In this document: positions 1 to 6,763 of the stretch, in pieces
How the letters are laid out: each line of letters opens with the position of its first letter
Position numbering within the stretch: the first letter of the stretch is position 1
Source of the DNA: an uncultured bacterium
GTDB lineage: Bacteria; Actinomycetota; Actinomycetes; S36-B12
Direction of reading: 5' to 3'
Assembly (NCBI GenBank): GCA_903908025.1
Contig: CAIVQM010000190.1
Coordinates: 1 to 12,049, forward strand
Length of the DNA stretch: 12,049 nucleotides
The notes under the pieces: generated by a model
Seen by the model: the letters and a program-made list of their open reading frames with translations, nothing else
What the model was told of the DNA's origin: nothing
Database searches by the model: none
Position numbers and translations under genes: made by a program

Positions 1-121
1 ACGACGGTTCCGCGGACGCGTTCGTGGCCAGGGCCACTACGGCCAGGGCACCCACGGACATCGAGGCCGTGATTGAGATCGAGCGGCGCAGGAGCGTGCT
101 TGAGGTCGGCATGGACGTCAT
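1..121 (-). CDS. N-terminal fragment of an exported protein (signal peptide)
   Basis: A leftward reading frame begins at ATG 121 (or ATG 112, three codons in) and stays open to the window edge, giving 40 complete codons. The peptide begins MTSMPTSSTLLRRSIS, with an Arg pair at residues 12-13. A small-residue/hydrophobic core follows (roughly residues 15-32, rich in Ala, Val, Leu, Ile), then a TNASA-E signal peptidase I-type cleavage site near residue 37. Third codon positions are mostly G or C, as in the neighbouring genes. The overlapping rightward frame has no such pattern. The mature protein lies outside the window, so its function is unknown. No strong ribosome binding site precedes either ATG, so the exact start is uncertain. 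The gene is divergent from the response regulator gene at 263 and shares its intergenic region, so it is a plausible target of that regulator (inference). Confidence 0.72.
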   Translation of the reverse strand, partial: MTSMPTSSTLLRRSISITASMSVGALAVVALATNASAEPS

Positions 122-146
122 CCCACGGGGACGGGCGACCTCGGTC

Positions 147-180
147 AAATACCGGCTGAGGAAAGCCACAGCCGGTGTTT
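147..180. promoter_or_regulatory. Long inverted repeat between divergent genes, candidate operator
   Basis: The arms AAATACCGGCTG (147-158) and CAGCCGGTGTTT (169-180) are complementary at 11 of 12 positions, with a 10-base spacer. Arm centres are 22 bp apart, close to two helical turns, which suits a dimeric DNA-binding protein. The site lies 27-60 bp upstream of the leftward signal-peptide gene and about 83 bp upstream of the response regulator start at 263. It has no T tract, so a terminator is less likely. Binding by the adjacent LuxR-type regulator is inference. Confidence 0.45.
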
Positions 181-218
181 CCCTTCCCTGTTCCCCATCT
201 GCTGGACTCCCTTTCGTC

Positions 219-247
219 TTGACCGCCGTCCGGCGGCCCATGATCCT
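219..247 (+). promoter_or_regulatory. Possible promoter for the response regulator-kinase operon
   Basis: TTGACC (219-224) matches a -35 box at five of six positions. A 17-base spacer leads to GATCCT (242-247), a weak -10 box with three matches to TATAAT. Transcription would begin near 254, which is also an in-frame GTG, so a leaderless transcript starting at that GTG is possible. The spacer contains the perfect palindrome CCGCCG-TC-CGGCGG (223-236). The assignment is weak because the -10 is poor. Confidence 0.25.
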
Positions 248-262
248 TGGCGAGTGGCGGCT

Positions 263-895
263 ATGAGAGTCCTCCTGGTGGAGAATCACGCCTTCACGCT
301 GACCACGCTCACGGCCGCTCTCAGCGGCTGGAATCTGGACGTTCGAGGCTGCTCCGCGGCTCGCGAGGCGTTGCGCGAGGTTGCCGACTTCGTGCCGGAG
401 GTCGCCGTCCTCGACCTCGACCTGGGCACCGGGCCCAGTGGCCTCGACCTTGCCATCGAACTGCGCCGCCGCTTCCCGAACGTGGGCATCGTGCTGCTCA
501 CGTCCTACCGGGACGCACGCCTGCACTCCAGCGGGATCCGGCCCCTGCCGCAGGGCGGCATCTACCTGTGCAAGGCGGACCTCTCCGACTTCCATGTGCT
601 CATCGATGCCATCCACGCGGTGCGCCACGCGCCTTTGGTGACGAGACGGTTGGCCTTCGGCCCGCAGGGAGCATCGGCGGTGCTGACCGACAGCCTGGTC
701 GAGATCCTGGTTGCGATCGCAACGGGCTCCACGACAGCTCAGATCGCGGCGACACGTGGAGTCAGCGCGAGCGCCGTCGAGAAGAGCATCGCCCGCATCT
801 GCGAACAACTGGACATCGCCAAAGACCCGAACCTCAACCAGCGAGTTCAGTTGTCTCGGATGTACAACCACCTTCGAGAGTTGGACGGAGCATGA
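263..895 (+). CDS. LuxR/NarL-type response regulator
   Basis: This is a two-component response regulator, expected to be a cytoplasmic transcription factor activated by phosphorylation. From ATG 263 it is 210 residues, normal for the NarL/FixJ family. The receiver domain (about 1-115) shows E7 in MRVLLVEN, the phospho-acceptor D51 in VLDLDLG, the switch T80 in VLLTSY and K104 in YLCK. N8 sits where most receivers have a second Asp, so the metal-binding acidic pair is reduced to E7 and D51. A LuxR-like helix-turn-helix follows at about 143-190, including TTAQIAATRGVSASAVEKSI. An in-frame GTG at 254 could add three residues and might be a leaderless start; neither start has a strong Shine-Dalgarno sequence. 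The stop codon overlaps the start of the histidine kinase gene (ATGA), so the two are almost certainly co-translated partners. Family assignment is firm; target genes are not visible. Confidence 0.9.
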   Translation: MRVLLVENHAFTLTTLTAALSGWNLDVRGCSAAREALREVADFVPEVAVLDLDLGTGPSGLDLAIELRRRFPNVGIVLLTSYRDARLHSSGIRPLPQGGIYLCKADLSDFHVLIDAIHAVRHAPLVTRRLAFGPQGASAVLTDSLVEILVAIATGSTTAQIAATRGVSASAVEKSIARICEQLDIAKDPNLNQRVQLSRMYNHLRELDGA

Positions 896-2616
896 TCTCG
901 CCATCGCCGTGGCGGCTGTCCGGGTTGTTCGGTCCGGCCACGTGGTCGCTCGAAGCGCTCGCCTACTTCACGCCGATCGGGTTGCTTCTCGTACTGCTGA
1001 CCATTCCCGAGGATGTGCGCGTCGGCGTAACCAGCGCCGCGTGGTGGGCGATCGCACTTGCAAGCCAGGCAGCATTTCTTTCCGTCGTGGCACTGGGTGG
1101 GCTGCTATTCCGGCGGGTCGCCGAGCACCGACGTGCGTCGTTCATCCGGCTCTCGGTGATACTCGTGGCGGGCGCAAGCCGCGGGCTGCTCGTCGGTCTG
1201 GCCATCGATGCGCTGAATCCACCTGATGCCCCGTCGAACCCCCTCCTGCTGCGCTGCGTCAGTTCGGCCGCAGCCTGTGCTCTCGGAATGCTGCTGATTG
1301 GCCTTCTGCTCCAGGCCCGCCGTGACTACGCCGACGACTACCGCGTGCTCCTCGAACGCGCCGTCGCTGTGCAGCGCGCACAAATGGATGAGGATTCAGG
1401 AATCGCACCGGAAGTGCTGGAGCAGTGGTCGGCCATCCAGCACACGGTGCGCACTGCTTCACAGCGTATGCACGCGAGTTTCGACAGTTCGGACGCTGTT
1501 CCTTCGGGAGCGGACCTGACCGCTGCATCCGCCGTGGTGGCCGAGACCGTGGCGCAGGGGATTCGCCCGGTCAGCCATAGTCTCTGGTTCGCCGGGAGTT
1601 CACGTGTCCCTCGGCTCCGAACGGGTGCCCTGATCCTCGATTCCCTGTCGGACTGGAGCCTGCCCTTGGGTGAGATCGCGATCGTGCTGGGCGTGATTGC
1701 CGGCGTCGGCGCCGTCGGTCGGGCAGGGCTGGTGGTCGGGGCGGGTTTCACCCTCTTCCTTGTAGCCAGCACGTTCCTCATCCTTCTCGCTTCAACGAAG
1801 ATCGCGAGCCGCATCCCAGGGCCAGCCGTCGGCATCGGGACGCTGCTCCTCATGCCGGGGCTTCTTCTTGTCATCGCGGTGGCGATCGGTCAGCACGCTT
1901 TCCACGTGACAGCAGACAACGGGGGAGCGGCAATCGCAGCGCTCGGTGCATCGGTGGTCACCTTCGAGGTACTGCTGCTGCACCGGGCGTCTGGGGAGCG
2001 TCGGTCCCTGCTTGAAGCCCTGCAGGCGCGAATCGACCACGGGGTCGTGGTCCTCCGAGCTCGGCAGGATGCCCGGCGCGAGTCGGAGAAAGTCCTTGGC
2101 GCGTATGTGCATCACACCATCCAGTCCGAACTGTCCGCAATCGGCATAGCTCTCGAACGAGCAGCACACGCGGACGATGCGGGGGACCGGGTGGCCGCAC
2201 GATCGACTGCGCTACGCCGGATCTCGCACATGGAGAACGCGCCTGCGCCGTGGACGGTGGTGCGGTCGGGCCGCGAGCACATCGACCATGTGATCCGCTC
2301 CTGGGAGGGCATCGCCACGATCGCTGTGGGTCTGCCTCCAGCCGAGCACTGTCGTCCGGACCAATGGAAACTGGCGTCCCAGGCGATCGAGGAATCGATC
2401 GCGAACTCCGTGCGAGCGGGCGGGGCTTCCCTCGTCACCATCAGCGGGTCCGCCATTGAGGGTGTGCTGCGGCTCGAGATTGTCGACAACGGCACGGCCA
2501 GCAAAGCCGCATCGGTCAGCGGGCTGGGGTCCGCCTGGCTGGATCACAACGCACCGGGAGCGTGGAGCTTTCAGCAGGAGGACTTCGGCGCCTACCTTCG
2601 TGTCGACTTCGTCTAG
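892..2616 (+). CDS. Divergent membrane sensor histidine kinase
   Basis: A 574-residue membrane protein whose start overlaps the regulator stop by four bases. Two groups of about four hydrophobic helices are visible (roughly 22-40, 49-73, 86-106, 118-140, then 259-282, 283-300, 312-332, 344-364). A polar cytoplasmic-type section of about 118 residues separates them and contains IRPVSHSLW near 224-232. There is no large extracellular sensor domain. A helical linker (365-400) leads to an H-box, VHHTIQSELSA (406-416), with H407 the likely phospho-acceptor. The ATPase part is short: N-box E501-S-I-A-N505, G1 box D532-N-G534, G2 box G544-L-G546. The usual H-[D/E]-x-x-x-Q pattern of HisKA_3 kinases is missing by my alignment: H408 and S412 stand in for the acid and the Gln. 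The form is closer to the H-G-x-V-Q variant seen in some actinobacterial kinases. Its partner is very probably the preceding regulator. The signal sensed is unknown, perhaps a membrane property. Confidence 0.82.
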   Translation: MISPSPWRLSGLFGPATWSLEALAYFTPIGLLLVLLTIPEDVRVGVTSAAWWAIALASQAAFLSVVALGGLLFRRVAEHRRASFIRLSVILVAGASRGLLVGLAIDALNPPDAPSNPLLLRCVSSAAACALGMLLIGLLLQARRDYADDYRVLLERAVAVQRAQMDEDSGIAPEVLEQWSAIQHTVRTASQRMHASFDSSDAVPSGADLTAASAVVAETVAQGIRPVSHSLWFAGSSRVPRLRTGALILDSLSDWSLPLGEIAIVLGVIAGVGAVGRAGLVVGAGFTLFLVASTFLILLASTKIASRIPGPAVGIGTLLLMPGLLLVIAVAIGQHAFHVTADNGGAAIAALGASVVTFEVLLLHRASGERRSLLEALQARIDHGVVVLRARQDARRESEKVLGAYVHHTIQSELSAIGIALERAAHADDAGDRVAARSTALRRISHMENAPAPWTVVRSGREHIDHVIRSWEGIATIAVGLPPAEHCRPDQWKLASQAIEESIANSVRAGGASLVTISGSAIEGVLRLEIVDNGTASKAASVSGLGSAWLDHNAPGAWSFQQEDFGAYLRVDFV

Positions 2617-2621
2617 TGCGA

Positions 2622-2637
2622 GCGTCGGGGCAGACGC
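2622..2637 (+). terminator. Weak hairpin after the kinase gene
   Basis: GCGTC (2622-2626) pairs with GACGC (2633-2637) around a 6-base loop, five bases after the kinase stop codon. There is no following T run, so intrinsic termination is doubtful. Confidence 0.15.
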
Positions 2638-2694
2638 GGTCTCGAGGAACAGGGCGCGCTCGATCAACTCGGCACCTGATTCCGCGCCGTCCTA

Positions 2695-2708
2695 CCCACC
2701 GAACTGGG
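2695..2708. promoter_or_regulatory. CCCA-N6-TGGG element, copy 1
   Basis: CCCA, six bases, TGGG (palindromic half-sites) lies 79 bp before the SGNH hydrolase start codon. The same half-sites with the same spacing occur at 4066-4079, upstream of the next exported-protein gene. Surroundings are also alike: both are preceded by GTCCT, contain AACTG and are followed by GTT. This suggests a common activator or repressor site; there is no proof of binding. Confidence 0.35.
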
Positions 2709-2786
2709 GGCGTTGAGGGTCCCTTCGCACCGCGTGTTCACACCTACCCTTTTTGAACGGGCTAGCCAGTGTGATGAGGGGACTTC

Positions 2787-4031
2787 ATGAAGAGGGCAAT
2801 TCCGGTGATCGTCGTGCTGAGCGCACTGCTGCTGGCTGGCTGCAGCAGCGCAACCCCGGCATCGGAGCCATCGTCTGGACCGACGGCTGACCGGCAGGCC
2901 GCCGCATCGGGCGGAGTGATCGTGAGCCTCGGCGACTCCTACATCTCGGGCGAGGGCGGTCGCTGGGCTGGCAACAGCAATGGATTCACCAACCTCGGCG
3001 GCGACGAGGCCGCGGCATCGCGAACCGACGTCGGGCGCAGCGCCTACTGGGATGCGGGCACGGCGGAGACCATCCCGAACTGTCACCGCTCCGGGTCTGC
3101 GGAGATTCACCTCGGCGGCCAATGGACATCGATCAATCTCGCCTGCTCGGGTGCCACTACGAAGACAGTGACCGCGAACGCCGCTGGGGACTACAAGCCC
3201 GGCATCGATGCGGAGGGCCAGCTCGGCCTGCTGTCGGAGGTCGCGACCGGGACTGAGCCGGTCAAGCTCGTGGTGCTGTCGATCGGTGGCAATGACTTCA
3301 ACTTCGCCCCGATCATCACGGCGTGTGTCAAGGGCTTCCTGCTCTCCACCCGTCTATGGCAGAGCCAGTGCAACGAGGACCCGAAGGTGTACTCCAACTT
3401 CTCGGACAGGAACGTTGCCAAGGTGCAAGGGAACATCGCGACGGCAATCGAGGGCATCATCTCGACAATGCGGGATGCCGGCTACGCAGACGACTCGTGG
3501 TCCCTCATCGTGCAGAACTACCCGTCATCGGTGACCACGTCGGCGGACTCGCGTTGGGGTGTGTCCAAGCGTCAGCTGTATGGCGGCTGCCCGATGTGGG
3601 ATGCGGATCTGGACTGGTTCACCGGCACGGTCCTGCCCACCCTGAATGGCGCGGTGGCGGGAGCCATTGACCAGGCGGAGGCGGCGACCAGTTTCCCGAT
3701 CACGCGCCTCGACCTGACGTCCATCTTCGAAGGCCGACGTCTGTGCGAACGGCCGACGAAGCTCGCCGAGGAGACCACGACTGACGCCGAGTTCCGCGGC
3801 GTCGCTGAGCGTGTGCAGCAGGTTGCCATCAGCGAGCAGATCGTCAACACGCCCTATGACATGCAGGAGTCGCTGCACCCGAACTACTTCGGGCAGCTGG
3901 CCTTGCGCTCATGCCTGCGCCAGGCGTTCGACGACGGCTATCCGCGCTCGGGCGCATGCGGTGCACCGTCCAACTGGGCGGCAACGACTGTGGGCGAAGA
4001 GCCCGCAGTGACGTTCACAGCGGTTCGCTAG
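2787..4031 (+). CDS. SGNH/GDSL hydrolase lipoprotein
   Basis: A 414-residue exported lipoprotein, probably an esterase or lipase acting at the outer face of the membrane. The signal peptide ends in the lipobox LLAGC with lipidated C19, followed by a Ser/Thr/Pro/Ala-rich linker (20-42). SGNH blocks are visible in order: nucleophile S51 in GDSYISGEG, the block II Gly in ACSGATT (G122), N169 in GGNDF, and the catalytic H364 in ESLHPNYFGQ. The residue three before the His is E361 rather than the usual Asp. Eight mature cysteines besides C19 (99, 120, 180, 195, 268, 320, 376, 391) could form four disulfides, like the disulfide-bonded Streptomyces enzymes of this fold. GAGGGG lies 6 bases before the ATG, a good ribosome binding site. 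The 170-bp gap to the kinase gene suggests its own promoter. The substrate is not predictable from sequence. Confidence 0.88.
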   Translation: MKRAIPVIVVLSALLLAGCSSATPASEPSSGPTADRQAAASGGVIVSLGDSYISGEGGRWAGNSNGFTNLGGDEAAASRTDVGRSAYWDAGTAETIPNCHRSGSAEIHLGGQWTSINLACSGATTKTVTANAAGDYKPGIDAEGQLGLLSEVATGTEPVKLVVLSIGGNDFNFAPIITACVKGFLLSTRLWQSQCNEDPKVYSNFSDRNVAKVQGNIATAIEGIISTMRDAGYADDSWSLIVQNYPSSVTTSADSRWGVSKRQLYGGCPMWDADLDWFTGTVLPTLNGAVAGAIDQAEAATSFPITRLDLTSIFEGRRLCERPTKLAEETTTDAEFRGVAERVQQVAISEQIVNTPYDMQESLHPNYFGQLALRSCLRQAFDDGYPRSGACGAPSNWAATTVGEEPAVTFTAVR

Positions 4032-4065
4032 CAGTGAGTCGACGTGTCCGATTGCTGTCCTGACC

Positions 4066-4079
4066 CCCATAACTGTGGG
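4066..4079. promoter_or_regulatory. CCCA-N6-TGGG element, copy 2
   Basis: Second copy of the palindromic half-site pair, 94 bp before the start codon of the 624-residue secreted protein. The wider sequence ACCCCCATAACTGTGGGT is also partly self-complementary. Its presence ahead of both exported-protein genes at a similar distance hints at shared control. The short length makes coincidence possible in GC-rich DNA. Confidence 0.35.
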
Positions 4080-4172
4080 TAGTTCGGCGGCAATGCGCGA
4101 CGCCCTCCTGACTCAGAATGGAACAGATCGATCGCACCATTGGGATGACCCGCGTTCTACAGAGGGAGCCAC

Positions 4173-6047
4173 ATGCGCAACCGTGCCCACATTCGTCGAA
4201 TGACCGCACTTCTCGCCGTGGGAGTGGTTGTCGTTGCCCCCTTCACTGCGCTCACCTCAGCGCATGCCCAGGCGCCGGTCGCTCATCTCGGTGTGGGGGC
4301 TGTCCGGTCGGCCGACCTGACTCCCGGTGTGAACCCGATCGACGCGATCTTCGAGCACGCCTCCTCCGCCTACGCCGCCTATGAGTGGATCATGAAGAGC
4401 CTCGAATGCCGCGGCGAAGCGGCAACCTCCCCGAAGTGCGCGATGGCGGACACTGCGAAGCTCGACCTCATCCTCGAGAAGCTCGATCAGCTCAGCGCCA
4501 CGGTCAAGGCGAATCACGCAGAGACGATCTCGCGCATCGACCTGGGACTGCAGCAGGCGGCCAAGAAGGACCTGATGGATCAGGAGCGCAAACTCGGCCC
4601 GCTCTTCGACCATGTTCCAGTCGCCCTCGAACTCTTCAACGCGTACAAGCAGTGCGTGGATGCCAAGACGAGCGGTGAGGTCACCTGCGGCGGGGTGGAT
4701 GTCGATACCGAGCTTCGTACCCGTGCGGAGAACTTCGTGATCTACACGGCCGAAAACCTCCCCACCAAGATCCACGACGAAATCACGATCTTCACTGGGT
4801 CGGCAGGTCACTCAAGCCAGGGTCTTGCTTCGGTGGCTTGGCGCTGGGCGTTGGGGGAGCAGAACCTCAAGGCGGGCGCATCCGATGCGAAGTTCCTGCT
4901 CAAGGACGAGGTCCCCTTCGTCACCCCCTGGCTGTCGGGCTGGATGAACGACTACCTGTACCAGTACGCGCAGCTGTTCACGATCTACGGATTCGTGCTG
5001 CCGATGGCCGAGGCCCTCGATGCGGAACTGGCCAAGCAGGATGGCACCGCAGACAACTCGACTAAGCACCGCTTCACGAAGACCTACATCGCCGGCCTCC
5101 AGAAGGCGGTGGCTGATCGCATCGAGCTGAACTCCGACAATCTGCATACGGTGCGCGGCACGATCAAGGCCTTCGCCCTGCCTCAGCTGTCGGAGGGTCA
5201 GATTCTGATCGCGACGCCCGACAACAAGAATGCGCTCGTCTACTCGGCGACCCCCATGACGGGTGGGTCCGATATCCGTCAGCAGGATTTCCAGGAGTTC
5301 AGCTCGATGGTGAACGCCTATACCGTGGCGAGCAAGTTCGAGGGGGCCTTCCCCGATGCGTTCGCGAAGGTGAGCGGGGAGGGTGCTTTCCCTGCTGGCC
5401 CCTTCTACACCATCGGGGCGTACACGAGCCTGGTGACCATCGCGCCCAACGGCTGGGGCGCAGAGAAGCTCAAGGCCCCCTTCGGCCCATGCACGCTCGG
5501 CTGGTGCATCGAGAACGTGCCCGCCTTCGATGGCTGGCGCGCGCGGGCGTACGACCTGCCCAACACGACGAATCTGATCACTGGCTTCGGTCGCAATCTC
5601 GACACCCGGGTGCGGGCGCGCCTGGCCGATAAGCGTGTCACCTGGGCCGAGCTCGAGTCGCAGAACAAGTACAAGAACCAATACACGCTGCTCACCTGGT
5701 GCAACAGCTCGTCGCATTGGTGCGGTTACATGAACAACAATGCGACGACCAGCACGGCGACCGAGTACGGCGGCACCGATTTCAGGGCCCAGCTCACGCG
5801 ACTGACGCGCCAGCCGTTCGGTTCCACGATCACCTACGACTGGGCGACATTCACCACCCCCGCACCGGGGTACTACATGTTTGGGCCAGGGTCGTACCCC
5901 AAGGTCACGACGGACCCCGCGTCGCAGATGTCGTGGATCGTGCGACCCGGGCACCTGGCCTGGCCAGAGGGATCCTCGCCGGACTGCCCGAAGTGCAATG
6001 ACCGAGGGATCTACAACGACCTGTCATACACGGAGTACCAGCCCTAG
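4173..6047 (+). CDS. Secreted protein of unknown function, five cysteine pairs
   Basis: I do not recognise this 624-residue protein. It starts with a signal peptide (basic MRNRAHIRR, hydrophobic 11-28, small-residue site SAHAQA near 29-34), so it should be exported and released. AGAGGGAG (4161-4168) lies 4 bases before the ATG, supporting this start. The mature N-terminal half looks strongly helical. A charged heptad-like stretch (about 94-145, containing LDLILEKLDQLSATVK) resembles the amphipathic helices of coiled coils or helical membrane-active proteins. The C-terminal third (about 400-624) is rich in Gly, Tyr, Trp, Thr and Asn and looks more like beta structure. All ten mature cysteines occur as close pairs: 79/89, 161/172, 440/445, 510/517, 605/608. 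No catalytic motif, repeat or sortase signal is visible. It follows the SGNH lipoprotein gene after 141 bp. A role as toxin, adhesin or envelope factor would be guesswork. Confidence 0.8.
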   Translation: MRNRAHIRRMTALLAVGVVVVAPFTALTSAHAQAPVAHLGVGAVRSADLTPGVNPIDAIFEHASSAYAAYEWIMKSLECRGEAATSPKCAMADTAKLDLILEKLDQLSATVKANHAETISRIDLGLQQAAKKDLMDQERKLGPLFDHVPVALELFNAYKQCVDAKTSGEVTCGGVDVDTELRTRAENFVIYTAENLPTKIHDEITIFTGSAGHSSQGLASVAWRWALGEQNLKAGASDAKFLLKDEVPFVTPWLSGWMNDYLYQYAQLFTIYGFVLPMAEALDAELAKQDGTADNSTKHRFTKTYIAGLQKAVADRIELNSDNLHTVRGTIKAFALPQLSEGQILIATPDNKNALVYSATPMTGGSDIRQQDFQEFSSMVNAYTVASKFEGAFPDAFAKVSGEGAFPAGPFYTIGAYTSLVTIAPNGWGAEKLKAPFGPCTLGWCIENVPAFDGWRARAYDLPNTTNLITGFGRNLDTRVRARLADKRVTWAELESQNKYKNQYTLLTWCNSSSHWCGYMNNNATTSTATEYGGTDFRAQLTRLTRQPFGSTITYDWATFTTPAPGYYMFGPGSYPKVTTDPASQMSWIVRPGHLAWPEGSSPDCPKCNDRGIYNDLSYTEYQP

Positions 6048-6051
6048 GCGC

Positions 6052-6061
6052 CCGCTAGCGG
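6052..6061. terminator. Short palindrome between convergent genes
   Basis: CCGCTAGCGG is a perfect 10-base palindrome in the 25-bp gap between the convergent stop codons at 6047 and 6073. It could contribute to bidirectional termination but has no T tract and almost no loop. Confidence 0.15.
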
Positions 6062-6072
6062 CCCACGGCTGG

Positions 6073-6726
6073 TTACGAGATGAGTCCCTCGCTCTTGGCC
6101 AGCTCGTGCAGTTCGAGCTTCGTACGGGCGGGAATGCCGGCCTCGTTGTACTTGCTGCGCGCCCGGTCCAGGTAGTGCTTGACGGTGCTCGAAGCGATCC
6201 CCATTCGGCGCGCCACCATGTCCTGCTTCATTCCGGACGCGTACATCGTGAGAGCACGGCGCTCCTGCGCGGATAGAAGGACCTCGCTGCGCGGAGCCTC
6301 GACCCCTTCGTCCCACCATGTGCGGCCATCCAGCACGGCCGCACACGCGTCATGGATGAGCTCCGGGCTCCGGTGCTTGTCGACGAAGGCCAGGGCACCC
6401 GCATCTGCAGCTACCTGACGCATCGACGCGGAGGGTCGCCGGCTCATGGCGATGACCGGGATCCCGTGCACAGAGAAGGCGGCGACGCTTGCGGCGACGG
6501 GGGCGGTGGACGCGTCCTGCAGTTCGAGATCGACCAGTGCGCACTCGCAACCGTGAGCCAGGGCTGCCTGCACGGCAGACGAGAGGCAGGCGCCGGCGTA
6601 GATGACGGTGGAGAAGGGAATCTGCAGGCGCACCCGAGTTGTCAGGGCCTCCACGACGAGTGGCTCGTCATCGAGGATGACGAAGCGGCGTTCGATATCC
6701 ACGACCTCGGCGAGACTGCTCGTCAT
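6073..6726 (-). CDS. Orphan LuxR/NarL-type response regulator
   Basis: A 217-residue cytoplasmic response regulator with no kinase gene beside it. The receiver domain (about 13-133) has the acidic pair D19-D20 in VILDDEP, phospho-acceptor D66 in ALVDLEL, S95 (in place of Thr) in VIAMSRR and K117 in FVDKH. A LuxR-type helix-turn-helix occupies about 150-197, including MVARRMGIASSTVKHYL. A GGGGG run lies 5 bases before the ATG. A matching promoter sits about 37-67 bp upstream of the start codon. The gene converges on the 624-residue secreted protein gene with only 25 bp between stop codons. It could accept phosphate from the kinase at 892-2616 or from a kinase elsewhere; the sequence does not decide. 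The receiver is more canonical than that of the regulator at 263. Confidence 0.9.
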   Translation of the reverse strand: MTSSLAEVVDIERRFVILDDEPLVVEALTTRVRLQIPFSTVIYAGACLSSAVQAALAHGCECALVDLELQDASTAPVAASVAAFSVHGIPVIAMSRRPSASMRQVAADAGALAFVDKHRSPELIHDACAAVLDGRTWWDEGVEAPRSEVLLSAQERRALTMYASGMKQDMVARRMGIASSTVKHYLDRARSKYNEAGIPARTKLELHELAKSEGLIS

Positions 6727-6763
6727 GCGACCCCCGGTCCTGGCCAGGCATTGGCCGCGCGTC

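Noticed and set aside
24..266. Rightward 80-codon frame at the window start
   Set aside because: It lacks a ribosome binding site and any family pattern, and overlaps the convincing leftward signal peptide.
247..891. Upstream extension of the kinase reading frame across the regulator gene
   Set aside because: The stretch is Arg/Pro-rich low-complexity sequence in a shadow frame of the receiver domain. The kinase starts naturally at the ATGA overlap at 892.
4812..5954. 380-codon leftward frame inside the secreted-protein gene
   Set aside because: Its Arg/Gly/Val/Leu-biased composition has no domain pattern, while the opposite frame has a signal peptide, ribosome binding site and paired cysteines.
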